Shown one piece after another: positions 12,929 to 24,425 of a stretch of 64,000 nucleotides of DNA; the first letter of the stretch is position 1; the number at the start of each line of letters is the position of its first letter. The DNA is taken from NCBI GenBank assembly GCA_000320605.2, contig KB445803.1:1044060-1108059 (forward strand), written 5' to 3'. The notes beneath the pieces were generated by a model. It was not told the DNA's origin, ran no database searches, and saw nothing but the letters and a program-made list of their open reading frames with translations. The position numbers were made by a program, and so were the translations under genes. The DNA comes from Gelatoporia subvermispora B (Eukaryota; Basidiomycota; Agaricomycetes; Polyporales; Gelatoporiaceae).

Positions 12929-13744
12929 CTAGAACCTCTTGCAAAGCTCAATGGCTACTTTACATCCCGCCCCAACGATGGTGCTCAGCAACGCATGCGC
13001 CGGCGCACGCTGCGAGTGGTTTTCCACGGCAATATCCAGATGCTCGAGCTCGTCGTCTCTGAACTCTCTGATGACATCTTTCAGGAGCGGGACACTTGGA
13101 TGAGAGCTTGGAAGGACTTCCATCTCCTTGAGTTGGCTAAAATTGAGGTATGAGCTGTGTGCGTTCAGGTACAGCCTGGGCTCACGCACTCGTCATAATG
13201 TTCCCCAATTACTGTCTCCACTGCCTCGGTGCATGCCATTGCAGCCTCTTTTCCCATGAACGCCGTGACAGCTCCAAGTCCAAACCCTGCGACACGAGCA
13301 ACGTCCCACAGTAGGGTTGGTCTTACGTGGTGTTGTGTCTGCAGCTTATTCATGACTGCGAGGTGTTTCTTCTCTTGATCCCACATCTCCTACTCGTGCA
13401 GTAAAGTATAGGTGTCAGTAAGCAGTGCAGGAGATGGGGCACGATCTTGGAGTGCTTGCCTGGATTAAGGGCCCTGTCGTGCGGTCACGTCCTAGGACGG
13501 CCAATTGTCCCATGTAGATTGCATTTGCTGCGAGTTCTCCAGCTTGGTCTACACGAATAGCAGTGTCCAGAATATGCCGTTGAGATTCCGACAAGCCTGC
13601 CGGCGTATAGGCTACAGATGGTTCTTGGGATTTCGCTGGGTCGAGGTAGGCTACAGACGGTCCGGAGTGCACACAGCGGCTAACCACAGAACGGCTACAG
13701 CTTCGTGCAACGTAGCGTCGCAGACTTGCGCTACACCTGAGCAT
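12929..13744 (-). CDS. COQ7: COQ7/CAT5, demethoxyubiquinone hydroxylase
   Basis: COQ7 is a mitochondrial di-iron monooxygenase that performs the penultimate hydroxylation of ubiquinone biosynthesis. Exons 13744-13460, 13389-13190 and 13136-12929 give 230 residues in frame. The first about 40 residues are rich in Arg and Ser without acids (MLRCSASLRRYVARSCSRSV), a mitochondrial presequence. Di-iron ligand motifs of the family follow: DQAGELAANAIYMGQ, then EMWDQEKKHL, and after the second intron FRDDELEHLDIAVE. The start is the only ATG giving a full presequence. Oddity: the first intron must start with GC (GCAAGC) to join PLIQ to EMWDQ, so it is a GC-AG intron. The second intron uses GTGCGT and rebuilds HYDDQLKEME. 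Identification is very secure. Confidence 0.95.
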
Positions 13745-13979
13745 GACCTTTACGAAAGATGAATTGCCAGTGTAGAGATAGTCCTAGATGTCGTGGCGGT
13801 TTGAGGAGGTTGCTGTGAATTTCCCGCCGATTCTCGCGGAGAGCCTCGGCAGCAGATATGATGGGCGCCTATAAGGAAACACGCCCACGTGCGGTGGCGG
13901 TAACTGGAATCAAGAGCGTGTCTGCAGTCACGCGCGGTTGCTCTCTGGCAGTTGGATTCCTTTGTCCGTCACAACCACC

Positions 13980-15116
13980 ATGTCGTCCGAGACGTGAGTC
14001 CCCTCTGCGGCCTAGCGGGACTGTGCTCTTTCTGACGCGTCATATGGCAGTTTCACCCCCTCTAACGCGGTTGATACCACCAACGAGCGAGGTTGGGCGG
14101 CGAATCTCGGTCAGTTTCCCACTGCAGTTAGTTCAACAGGAGCTGATCTAGCGGTATCATGTAGGCATGCTCGACTGGGATGACACCAAGATCGTTTTTA
14201 CCAAACGTTCCCTTCTGGAATTCTTAAAGTAAAAGCCGACAGATCTCGGGCATACCGTGCCCCTTCAGCTTCGCGCTAAGAAGTGAATGCATGCAGATAC
14301 GTTGATGTCACTGTCGATCCCAATTTCTCAAACATCCAGAAGCTGCCGCGTATGTTTAGGGCATCAACATACTTGAACATACACTTACATCGTTCACTAG
14401 GCTACGCTCGCTTCGGGAAGATCTCCGATGGTGGAACGAGCACCACTGCCTCACAGGCTACCTCACCTATTGTAGAGCCTTCAAGTGGGGCTGCTAGTCC
14501 TGGTACAGTTGTGCTGCACATTCGCGGTCGTGGTTGTGATACTCAGTTGTTCTTCTAGAACCCGCGGCAGACAGCGGCTTCAGACCCACTCGGCGTGTTC
14601 GCGACGTGCCTGGCGGTGCTCATACGAGGTTGTTTGGGTCTGACGAACCTGACGATGCACTTGCCAGTGCTCCTCAGAAGCAGGTTTGGACGAATGTCCT
14701 GTTGTACGTTGGAAGGAATGCTTACTAGACTATTCAAATAGGTGGCACCTGCCGATCAAGGTACCACCAGTCCGCAGCCAGACAGAGCACAGGTTCCACC
14801 CGCTGAAGTTACGCCAGACGCTCCAGCAAGGTACGTTGGCCAGCTTTATACCTACTTTATTGAACGTTCATACGTTCATACAAGGCCGAGACGTACTACA
14901 TCATCGGGCGTTGCTGGTCTATGGGATGCCCCGGATGAGAATCAATTCAAACCGACTCGCAGGTATATAGCTATGTCTCAATATCCCAAAACATGCTCAC
15001 ATTTTTTCGCAGGGTGCGTGAGAGACCTGGAGGCCGCGACAACATCGCAGACGTGAGTATATGAACTGTTGTTGCGTGACATTCCTGTAACAAGACGCCA
15101 CTCACAGCTATTCTGA
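13980..15116 (+). CDS. Disordered protein with repeated RRVR-x-PGG motifs (Jupiter/HN1-like?)
   Basis: No function is known to me for this protein. The 3' half is clear: exons join as EPAADSGFRPTRRVRDVPGG (with HTRLFGSDEPDD after it), then VAPADQGTTSPQPD, PRRTTSSGVAGLWDAPDE with NQFKPTRR, and a last exon that gives VRERPGGRDNIADLF before the stop at 15114-15116. Two copies of TRRVR-x-x-PGG-x-x-x-x-x-LF therefore stand about 70 residues apart, and a related GG-rich fragment (ISDGGTSTT) precedes them. Such motifs recall the microtubule-associated Jupiter/HN1 family, but this is only a resemblance. The proposed start, ATG at 13980 followed by a GTGAGT donor, is plausible. The exons between 14000 and 14440 could not be joined in one frame: the first downstream exon reads FTPSNAV in one frame and TRLIPP in the next, so an extra intron, an error or a broken N-terminus is possible. 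Confidence 0.6.
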
Positions 15117-15434
15117 TCGTCAACTCAAATTTGGAACGGGAGCATCCAAGAACGCAGTATTCCGGGGTTATGGTATTTTCTTGTATCCGCAGCATGTTGT
15201 GCATGTGCAATGTAGCCTTTGTTGGGGGCAGGGATTCTCTGTTGTTGTATACTACAGTGCCCTTGAGAAATGCGTGCGTCTGTGTCAGGCAGCTTATGGT
15301 TTCAAGACCCGATCTCCAGCGCATATATTCTCCATGGATGTGATCGAGCGCTGAGCAAAATAAAATGCTGTCCAGGACGGACGCAAGGGGAGATACGGAC
15401 ATGAGACGTGCAAACAATGTGATCAAAAATAAGA
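15117..15434. other. Intergenic, nothing recognised
   Basis: Between the PGG-motif gene and the tRNA. Short ORFs on both strands have no recognisable content and no repeat stands out. Confidence 0.4.
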
Positions 15435-15530
15435 TGGTGACGGCGAGGTTCGAACTCGCGCGGACTTACGCCCATTGGGAATCAAGACATGCTTAAATCC
15501 AACGCCTTAGACCAACTCGGCCACGTCACC
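15435..15530 (-). tRNA. tRNA-Leu, probable anticodon UAA, with a short intron
   Basis: Read on the minus strand, the 5' end GGTGACG pairs with the 3' CGTCACC. The D-arm is GCCGAGTTGGTCTAAGGC. A T-arm is present (GCGAG TTCGAAC CTCGC), as is a long variable arm (GGGCGTAAGTCC), the class II shape of leucine tRNAs. The anticodon arm reads TTGGA-TTTAAG, then about 11 extra bases (CATGTCTTGAT), then CCCAA. This fits anticodon UAA at positions 34-36 with an intron one base 3' of the anticodon. One mismatch at the end of the anticodon stem leaves the exact intron edges uncertain. Confidence 0.88.
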
Positions 15531-15772
15531 AGCCTCAGAATCGTTATTCCTGTTCCCTATATACAGTGGTTGGAAGCATCTACCGGAAGTAATTGCCCTG
15601 GCCTTGGCCAGTGGCATCCCCGGCGTGATCCACCACATCCTGTCCTCAATTTCAAGTGACGAGAAGCTAGACTCTTCGTAATGTAAGCATGCGCAAGTTC
15701 ATGGAACGGGGTCTATCTATTTACTGATTATTACTCTTGTGCAGCCGAGGTCGGACTGACTACACTTACAAG

Positions 15773-17101
15773 ATGGACGCTGTCACCGCGGCCGTTGATA
15801 GTTTGCTGGACTCCCGTTCCGACATGTCTGAGGACTTTCAACCGATGCAACCGTCCCCTCACTCTGCTCGACTACCTCCAGAGGTCGTTGATCACATCAT
15901 CGACTTTCTGGTCGACGATCGTAACGCATTGCGGAGTTGCAGTCTGACGTGCCGTTCATGGCTCCCTCGCGCGCGCCACCACACGTTCCGTACAATGAGG
16001 GTTACATACGAAATCAGGCAGCAATGCTTGCAGCTCCTGGAAGACTGTCCCGATATCAGGCCGTATTTTCAGTCGCTGCACTTCGATGCCTTTGGCACCC
16101 AGGTTCCCTGGTCGGATTGGGAGGTCGCGGCGTTCCTTGACTTCATGCCAAACATTTCGACCCTCGTATTCAAAGGGTTTTCCTTCCGGACGCCTCTCCC
16201 TGTGGGCCCCAGCAGGCATCTAAGAGAGCTCATGTTCCATTTTTGCTCCTTCCAATCATTTGATATACTTCTTGCGACACTTGCATCCGCCGGATCTGTT
16301 GACATGCTCTCCCTGCAAGACGATACGTTTGATCAGGAATTCGAGCGCCGTGACAGGATTGCTCAACGTTATGCTTCATCGTTCAAGATCATTGGTCTGA
16401 ATCTCGTCTTACCATCACAACAAACATTCGCGATTATAGATGCGCTCCTTGCCGGCGCGTTCTATGAACAAGTCGAGTTGTTCGGCATTGGATTGTGGAC
16501 GGATCCAGTCGATCCAAGTGTGTTCCATAGGGTGATGAATACGGTGTCCCGAGTTAGAAAGCTGCGGATGTATGGATACCAAGGTCTCTTCAGTAACGAG
16601 TCCTCAGGTGCGTCGTGCCAATTCTACTCGTCCTGTCTATATTAATGATCTAAACAAGGTGTATCCCAACCAATGAGCCTCGGCCGGTTTCCGGAGCTCC
16701 GAATGCTCGCGTTCGGGAGTCGCTCGAACCCTTTCAACTTGTCGCCTGACTCACAAAGCTACTGCATGACACCCATCATTACCGCCGTCTCCCAGGTGAT
16801 TTCTCCACACGTCGAGGAGATTCAGCTGTTCCCTCAGTGGCTCGGGTACTCTGCCGACATGCCCCTTGAGTGGACAAAGCTCATGAAAGTCGTTACGTCA
16901 GATAAGTTTCCGCGTCTCAAGCGTCTATTGATCGTAGCTTCCGATCGGATGCCAATAACGGAGAACATATTGTCTACATTCGCAAGCTTGGTGGTGTCGG
17001 ATCCGAAATCGCACGGGATCCCTAGGATCGCAATTTTGATTGAGCTAATCACGCGCATTCCGGGAGCCACAAGAACGCTATACCCTTCTACCGAGTCTTA
17101 G
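15773..17101 (+). CDS. F-box domain protein
   Basis: It has the N-terminal F-box layout common in mushroom genomes: after about 25 residues comes LPPEVVDHIIDFLVDDRNAL then RSCSLTCRSWLPRARHHTFR, the F-box helices that bind Skp1 of an SCF ubiquitin ligase. The rest is leucine-rich without a repeat I can align with confidence, and would be the substrate-binding part. Two exons, 15773-16607 and 16659-17101, give 425 residues in frame. The start is the ATG just before DAVTAAVDSL; an upstream stop closes the frame. The target is unknown. Confidence 0.8.
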
Positions 17102-17373
17102 TGATGCACCTATTTCAAGGTGTCATGAGACTAAATGTGTTCGACAATATCATAATTCGGTCGGTTTCGCACGCAACTACTCTTCAATCTCTCGCGACGC
17201 TTTGACCATGTTATACAATGTAGCGATCTTTATATTCGACAATAACGTAGTGTATGTTGTTTACAATCCTGCGCGTCGCAGCGCAGATGATGTACGCTAC
17301 AGAACATCTTCAGACAGAAGCATGAACCCCAAATACAGACCCCAAACCCAACGCGACGGCAGTGGACAGAACA

Positions 17374-19998
17374 TTACCCGCCGAAACTCCATAATCTGAC
17401 ATCTCCATCATCGCTCCCAGAGACAATCTTGTCCTCTCCAAGTGCCAGGCACGTTACGGCGCCGCGGTGCCCAACCAGGGTGGCCATACACCGCCCTTCC
17501 TCGCGGACCCAGACCTACGCCGAGACATCATCAGTTCAGGAACATACAGGGGACCGAGCAAAAAGCACGAGAAAACTCACCTTGATCGTACGATCATGGC
17601 TGCCGCTCACAAGCCGGAGCTTGTCGCTAGCGACGGCCCAGACGCCTTCGATGTGTCCAAAGAGCGTCTTGACCACCTTGCCCGTCTCGATGTCCCACAG
17701 CTTGATCGTGTTGTCGAGGCTCCCAGAGATGAGCACCTGCTTCTGGCACTTGACGCCCGGCGTCGCCGTGCGTGCCTTCTCTACTTCATGCCGCGGCGGT
17801 CCCGGATGAATGTACGCCTTTGGTGTCAACTGCGCGTGCGGGCTGTGGCGGTAGGCAAACGGGTCGAAACCAGGTGGGTGTGTGATCGCAGCACCCGAGG
17901 GCTCCTCAGGCGCAGATGCGTCCGTGAGTGTTCCCTGCGCCTGCATCGTGCCATCCGTTGATGCGCCGTCACTGTCCTCGTCGTGATCGGAGCTGTCTTC
18001 GTCAACGACGAGTAGCTTCAGGCTCTGTACCTGCCCCACGTGGCCCTTGAATACGCGCACGCACGTGCGAAGCGACAGATCCCACAGGCGAATCGTGCCG
18101 TCATCCGAGGCCGAGAAGAGCATCTTGCCGATGTCCACATTCGGCGCGCCGTCCGTCGCGCCAGGGTCGCGATTGAACGGGCGCGGCGAGCCCAGCGGCT
18201 TATTCGAGTCCCACAGCTGCACGGAGTTGACCCAATCGTTGTGCCCGCGGAGGGTGAAGCACTCGCCCGTGCGGAAGTTCCAGATCTTCACGGTCGTGTC
18301 GACGCTGCCGCTCGCGAGGATGTTCTCGTCAAAGTTCAGGCAGACGACGCCCTCCGTATGACCTTCCAATATCCGCAGGCACTTGCCCGTGCGCCAGTTC
18401 CACACACGCATCGTGTGGTCCATGCTCCCAGTAATGAGCTTGAATTCGTCGAACTGCAGCGCGCGCACGGCTCGGGTGTGTCCTGTCAGACAGAGCACCT
18501 CCGTCCCTGTCTCCATGTTCCATACTCGAGCCGTGCGATCGTACGAGCCCGTGATGAGCACTGGGAACGCCGGATGCGCCAGCGTCTCGCTAAATTGAAG
18601 GCACATGACGCCATCCGTGTGCCCCTTGAGCGTTCGGACCGTACATCGCCCGCGTCTCCAGTTGCGCTCGATGGTGAGACGCTCGCAGTAGACATCTTTC
18701 CATGGCCGTGTGACGGTCTCAGCGACAGGCATATCTGTAGGCGCGATGAGAGGATTGGAAGGGGAACTAGGCCGGCTGTTGACTCGCGTGGAAGAGGACG
18801 AAGAGGGAAGGGAGCTGTCATGGTGTGTGTGCGTTTCCTCCGTGTCGAATCTCCTGCGTTTCGGTGCGGGCCCAACGGATGAGCCGTCGAGGTCGATGTC
18901 TCGCTTCGTTCGTGTAGGGATAGGAACATGGAGACCAGGGGAGGGACATGGCGAGGCGGACGTGGACGGCAACCGGACCGCGCGGCGCTTCTCGAGGATG
19001 GGAAGGCCCCAGCCACATTTGAGGCATTTCTGCCCAATGTGTTGCTCGCAGATGCCGCGCCAGAGCACGTCGTCGTCGGCGAGTTTCTTCCAATGCCTAC
19101 TGACTTGTGCGGCTCGACAAAGTGATGTTGCGTCGAGATAGCCGAGGATCTTCAACGAGACCTCGCTTGGGAGGACGGCGAAGGGATCAATGCGAATGAG
19201 GTGGGATAGTTGATCGGACAAGAGGGACAGCTGGGAGAAGCAGCACATGGTCAGGAGGCCATGGAGGATGAGGGCGCGGCGGGGATGTGGTGATGAAGAG
19301 AAGTTGGACCAGACTGCGTTCACAGCTTCTCGCTCTTGCACAGGCAGGGCATCCAGAGCCTAGGAAACCAAAGACGTCAGTCAATCACGCTGTCGTCTGA
19401 CCTCTCCGGGATTCGGCAGGCACGCTCCCGCGAGTCTGGCGGGCGTGCGGACGTAAAGAACTAGGCACAGCCTCTTTTCCGTGCGGAGAACTCGGCCGAA
19501 TTGGGCTCGGACAGAGTATAAGTCGAAGTCACATTACATACTCGCGTACGGAGCAGAATCCGGAATGGCAAACGGATGCGCTATCACGGACATCGCCCGC
19601 ACGATAGCGCAATCGATGCCCCGACTCGCGAGCTCTGGTCCGAGAGACTGCACGCCATCCGCAGGCCCGCCGGAGGCGCAGAGAGCGATACAAGGAGGGA
19701 GGCTCACCTGCTGCAGCTTCAAGTTCGTGCCCTCGTCCGCCATGCGCTGGTGGCGGACACACAGCTTCCGAGCGGACGGCGCGGGCTTCTCCGCGGGCTC
19801 CTGCGCCTGCTGGACGACCTCCGCCTTGGTCGCCATCGCCAGAGAGGAGTTGTCGATGATGGGTGTCTCGAATGCGGCGACGGGTGGCGTCGGGGGGCGG
19901 GCAGGGCTTGGTGATCTCGAGGACGAGGCGGAGGCGATGCGGGCCGGGGGGAGGGTATCGCAGACATATGTTGGGGGTATTGGCTGGGAGGCAGACAT
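17374..19998 (-). CDS. F-box/WD40 protein of the MET30/sconB type
   Basis: In yeasts and moulds this family is the substrate receptor of an SCF ubiquitin ligase that controls sulphur-assimilation transcription factors. Three exons (19998-19708, 19359-17581, 17514-17374) give 736 residues in frame. The parts are: a low-complexity N-terminus; a helical region ending LLSDQLSHLIRIDPFAVLP; the F-box (LPSEVSLKILGYLDATSLCR with CRAAQVSRHWKKLADDD); a serine/proline linker; then seven WD40 repeats (first LKGHTDGVMCLQFSE, last LVGHRGAVTCLALGEDKIVS). Repeats 4 and 5 carry long insertions, repeat 5 an acidic one (DEDSSDHDEDSDG). The first intron is 348 nt, long for this genome region. MET30/sconB is the best match by order of parts; a related Fbw/Pop-type protein is possible. 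Confidence 0.82.
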
Positions 19999-20827
19999 GG
20001 TGGAGAATAAGAAAAAGTGAGGGCGCTGGTGGGAGTGCTGAATATGTATGGACAGACGGGTCTTCGTTCGTCAGGCGCCCGTGCAGTCAGGTCGCGTGAA
20101 GAGTACGCGACATGGCGCAAAGCTGACAAATCATACCCCTTCCACTCATACCCGCGATATTGCATCGCCATTGGCAGTTAGTGCCTTCGCATTCCGAATG
20201 CTTATTCCGAATAACTACCCTGCGGTGATACCAGCGTGATACCAGTGTTGCTCGGGCGCACGCTCAACCCCTGCTCACGAATTCATAGAACACCGTCGAA
20301 CAAGGGCTCTGCAAATTTGTGAATCATGACAACATGTAGTTACGACGGCGCTGCACGATGGTGAACGATGATACGTTCTTCGCGCATTTCTTGCTGGGCT
20401 ACATCATTTGGTTATAGACTGTCTATATATTGGCGTGTGGCTGCCGATATCTCATACATGTTGGGGTATTCATCAGACTTACTAGACGCCACAGCTTCCC
20501 AGTACTTCGAGCTGGACGGGGGGGTGTGCAATTGAGAGCTGAGCTCGTGACTGACGGAAGCACTCGGAGGGAACGTCATCGGGGCGCTGCAAATTCGCGG
20601 ATTATGACAGCATCTGTATGCAACACATGCGCTAACTAACCCCATGCTCACGGCAGGGGCAGGCAGACAATATATCACATATACAAATGGCAACTGCTCG
20701 GCGTCTCATTCAAGATATATAAAAAGCGATTGGCATGGAAAGTTTGAGGAAAGCAACGGGAATGATGAGTGACCTAGTGAAAGACAGACAAAACACATCG
20801 AGTCAACTGCGCCAGGCTGCCAGCCCG
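19999..20827. other. Intergenic region with a diverged short duplication
   Basis: This is the 5' flank of the F-box/WD40 gene and 3' flank of the kinase gene. No gene was recognised. Two related stretches, near 20311-20340 (CTCTGCAAATTTGTGAATCA) and 20583-20612 (CGCTGCAAATTCGCGGATTA), match except for mostly C/T and A/G changes. Confidence 0.45.
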
Positions 20828-22585
20828 TCAATCCAGGGAGACCCTCAGCTGCTCCAGTGGTATCGGGACAAAGTTGTTGACGTCAATCGATCGGGAAGCC
20901 AGCTCCTTCTCGCAGTGACGCGGCACCAGCTTCGAGATGAGATCCGGGCGCACAGACAGCTCTGTAAAACGAACAATTCGGTCAGCACTGCCACAAATAT
21001 GCCGCCAGATACGCCACCAAACACGACAGCAAGTATAGACGCGTCGCGTCAGCTGCTGCGCAAATTACTACTCACCCTCTCGCGAGAAATCGAAGAGAGG
21101 CGGGAAGTCCCGGCCGTTGGGCATCCGCGCGCCTTCCTCCCGAAGCTCGTCAAAGAACGGCTGACACATGGCCTCAACTGCGTTCAGACGCGCCTCCGGG
21201 GTGTACTCCAGCAGTTTCGAAACGAGATCGATGGCTTCCGGAGCTGTGCGAGGGCGGAACACCTAGCATACAGAGTGAGCACGTGCCAGAATAATACCAG
21301 AAAACGACGTTGATCTGACCTTCGAGAAGGGGTGCGGCTTAATCTGTGGGAACTTGTGCTCCATGTAGTTGGGGTTCATCGTCTTGATCTGCTCCCGGGA
21401 GGGTGTACCGAGGACCTTGATGATCTCCACCAGCTGGTCAATTCCACTCTCACCAGGAAACAGTGGTTGTCCCAACATCAGCTCCGCCATGACACATCCC
21501 GTCGACCAGATGTCTGCAAAACCAGACGTTACATCAGGGTTACAGCAACTCGAGATTGACACTTACCGATATTGGTTGTGTAGTTCGTCGCACCGAAGAT
21601 GAGCTCGGGCGCGCGGTAGTATCGCGAGCAGATGTAGCTGACGTTCGACTCTCCGGCAACCAATATCTTCGCCGAACCAAAGTCACAAAGCTTGAGAACA
21701 CCCGTAGCAGGGTTCAAGAGCAAGTTTTGTGGCTTGATGTCTCGGTGGCAGATGCCGATGGCGTGGATATACATCAGAGACCGCAGGAGCTGGTACATGT
21801 ACAGCTTAATTTGCAGCATTGGCATGGGCTGCTTCAGCTTCGCATAGTGGCGGCTTGCACGATACACGGTTTCGGGAACATATTCTTGAACAAGATTGAG
21901 GTACACTTCGTCTTTCTTTTGCTGCTGTATCAGTGCGACCGCTCTCGACTCTTCTTTGTGCCTGAAAGATCCGGAACTCACCTTCTCCCCATTAGAATAG
22001 AAAAATGCTTTGAGGTCAACCACGTTGGGATGTGCCACAAGTCTCATGATTTGCAGTTCACGGTTCTAAAGAGCACGCCGTTGTAAGCCCTCGCCCTCAT
22101 CTCCAAGCTCAAGACGGTGGCTTGGCGTATAGGCGCCCACAATCGATGACGGTGATGTCAGCGGCTAAAACACATACCTTGAACCTCTTGTCCTGCAGCA
22201 CTTTCTTGATAGCGATATCGGAGGTATTCTCACCGTCCTCAAGGAGCTTGGCTTGGAACACGATACCGAAGGAGCCGTTACCGACGACTTTGCAGTTCGT
22301 GTAGACGAGCTCCCTGGTCTCGCCGGACCTGCCGTCCGATGCGACGACCTTGACGACCTTGCGGGGATCATCGACGGCTGTATTTGCGCACGATGACCGG
22401 AGGGAACGCGATGATCACAAAAGGCATGAGTACGGCGCTAAAGCGAGAGAAGCAGAGGAGGGAGACGAGGTGCAGGGAGTTGTGCGACGCCCGGTGCGCG
22501 AGATGGGGTTCGTCGCATTGTATGGCAATTATGAGAAGAACGTACGAGAAATCTTCACACCGTTTATGGGGCTGTGACTGGCCAT
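20828..22585 (-). CDS. Glycogen synthase kinase 3 family Ser/Thr kinase
   Basis: GSK-3/Shaggy kinases phosphorylate primed substrates in stress, cell-cycle and mating pathways. Proposed start: ATG 22585-22583 ([13 protein letters not shown]), a 40 nt first exon with donor GTACGT, joined over a 168 nt intron to [16 protein letters not shown]. Then follow the glycine loop ([15 protein letters not shown]), the catalytic lysine ([13 protein letters not shown]), [19 protein letters not shown], and the activation-loop tyrosine in [16 protein letters not shown], all GSK-3-specific. The C-terminus reads [17 protein letters not shown] before the stop at 20830-20828, close to the family ending. Many short introns interrupt the kinase domain. 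The family is certain; the short first exon is inferred from splice signals and phase. Confidence 0.93.
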
Positions 22586-23507
22586 TGGGGGTGGTGAATG
22601 TTACGGATACAAAGTGTTGTTCTCCGGGGTGGAGGAGTGCTGCGTGGCGCTTAGGCTACTTGAGAGTTGAGACAGACGATGTTGGGGAATAGAATATAAT
22701 AGCTTTGCTGAACGACGAGAGGAGCGATGGGGGAGATCTGGAGAGGGCAACGAGGGGAACGATGGAGGAACGGTGAGGGGGAAGAGAGGGGATACAGGGA
22801 GAAGAGCAGGCGCGGGAACTTGCCGGTCTGGTGACCCCTCGCGCCACCCAACGCAAACAATCCCCGACACGCTCACCAGTGCCTCCGCCCTCTCCCTCGC
22901 CCCGCCCAGCCAGCCTATCCTCATTTCATCCGCAACGTCACGCAGCGCCCATGGCATCTCCGCTTTTTCTCCATTTTTTTGTGTCTCCTCTCGCGCGCAA
23001 TCCGCTCGCTGGCTGTGTCGATCAATGTGCATGCTCGAATCCCCAGAAGCATTCCCATCGATGCATCTTCTCGTTTGGGCCAAAGTTCTGTCACTCCCAG
23101 AACGCGTCTGTGCCCGTGCGTGGGACAAGCCGTGCTCTAATCCGGCATCGACTCGTTTTCCATGTCCCGTGCAGTGTCCTATGAACATCTCATTCGCTCG
23201 GTCCTCTCCGCGACCGCCCCCGTATCAATGGGAGGCTGCGCTGCGCTCTTATCTGGTGTGGATCTCTGCACGCAGCAGTGGACATGACCTCGGGCAACAC
23301 TCGCCAACGACAGCTTCTCAGCAGCGCCCACTTGACAACGTGTCCAAATCTCGCACGCGCCCAATGCTAATTCCCCGTGACGTTTCTGGCAAGCTGCGCC
23401 CTAGACGCTCCTCTGAGGTCCATCAGTGTCGTTACGTCGACCATTTTGATTAATACAACTGATCCGCGAGCTCCGTAGATGCGCTTTTTCGACTGAGCTC
23501 CGTCGTA
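22586..23507. other. Upstream region of the kinase gene, no gene supported
   Basis: Read on the minus strand this is rich in CT tracts (for example TTCCCCCTCACC near 22790), as in fungal 5' leaders. The ORFs of 195 and 226 codons that cross it on both strands have skewed composition and no recognisable domain, so I treat them as chance. Confidence 0.4.
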
Positions 23508-24047
23508 TTGTCTTTTGCTCTTCGCCACAACATCTCGCCCGCCGTCATGCCGGATATTCGCGGACTGGCGCAGTCAAAGCCCTGTTCGACGCCAAACTCC
23601 CAGAAACTGGCTGTCCCTGACGTAGCCTCCCTGGCGACGCCAGAAGATGTGGCAAAGATGCTCCGGAGACAACTTCTCCGGGTGCAGCGAGCTCGAGGTG
23701 CCGCCGCACTCGGTATCAAATACCTGCGCCGACGGATTCTCAGCCCGCAAGGTTCGATCTTCTGGCAACGGCTTCGAGACCCTAGCGTCCACTTTGCGCC
23801 ACAATCTATACAGCTTCTCTGCGAGCCCTTTGATCGCGGGTCTAGACGGCGAAAAAATTGCCTTCCAGCCGTCTGTTGGTCCATCTCTAGAATCAACGTC
23901 GCCTTCTTTACTTGCCAAAGATGTGCCACTCCAGTCTTCCTGTCCTGTCTCGCATATCATCGTTTCATATACACGGGTTGCTGCGGCCGTAGAGTGGATC
24001 ATAGCACAAAAGTCACTCATGCCAAGCAGGATACTGTCATTAAATGA
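23508..24047 (+). CDS. Weak hypothetical ORF, 179 codons
   Basis: An uninterrupted frame without recognisable domain. It contains a basic helix-like stretch (KMLRRQLLRVQRARGAAALG). A different frame over 23647-24096 and a 298-codon frame on the opposite strand also stay open, so this may be GC-driven chance. No neighbour supports a role. Confidence 0.2.
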   Translation: MSFALRHNISPAVMPDIRGLAQSKPCSTPNSQKLAVPDVASLATPEDVAKMLRRQLLRVQRARGAAALGIKYLRRRILSPQGSIFWQRLRDPSVHFAPQSIQLLCEPFDRGSRRRKNCLPAVCWSISRINVAFFTCQRCATPVFLSCLAYHRFIYTGCCGRRVDHSTKVTHAKQDTVIK

Positions 24048-24148
24048 GAACCTCGTACCTACCATGTACTGTAGAAATATATTTTCGAGCGTATGAGCGT
24101 ATTTGCTACCGCATTCTTGAGCTGGAGAGTTCCGAGGCAGTACCCCCT

Positions 24149-24425
24149 CCGGGATATTTACGGTCCGGCTACGGGGCGATTTACGGTCTCGAATCACGTG
24201 ACTAGGCCCGGGGTTCAACTCCTGCTGGGCGCATTTCGAGCGTCGAGTGCGAGTGCGGCGGCGGGCGGGGAAAAGCTCGGGCCTCGGGACAGCGTGCATG
24301 GTGGTGGCGACAGCGTGCTTGCAGCCATGGCTGTGAGACACATTCCCTGCCATTTTGGAGGTGCTTGGGCGGCAGGTTTGTTGCGAGACTGGAAACCGGC
24401 CCCCTACCGGGACCGTAAATCTGCC
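24149..24425. repeat. Imperfect inverted-repeat pair, possible small MITE
   Basis: The left arm (24149-24176, GGGATATTTACGGTCCGGCT) is matched by the reverse complement of the right arm (24400-24425, which reads GGCAGATTTACGGTCCCGGT). About 80 percent identity over 28 bases, judged by eye. The core ATTTACGGT recurs nearby at 24178 and 24527. Target-site duplications were not seen, so mobility is only suggested. Confidence 0.35.

Noticed and set aside
17467..18882. Plus-strand frames of 164 and 280 codons
   Set aside because: They are antisense to the WD40 repeats of the MET30-like gene; the repeat periodicity keeps them open.
20735..21313. 192-codon plus-strand frame
   Set aside because: Antisense to the C-terminal kinase exons, which match GSK-3 well.
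22601..23453. 195-codon minus and 226-codon plus frames
   Set aside because: Low-complexity composition, mutually antisense, no domain; they probably cover the kinase 5' leader and promoter.
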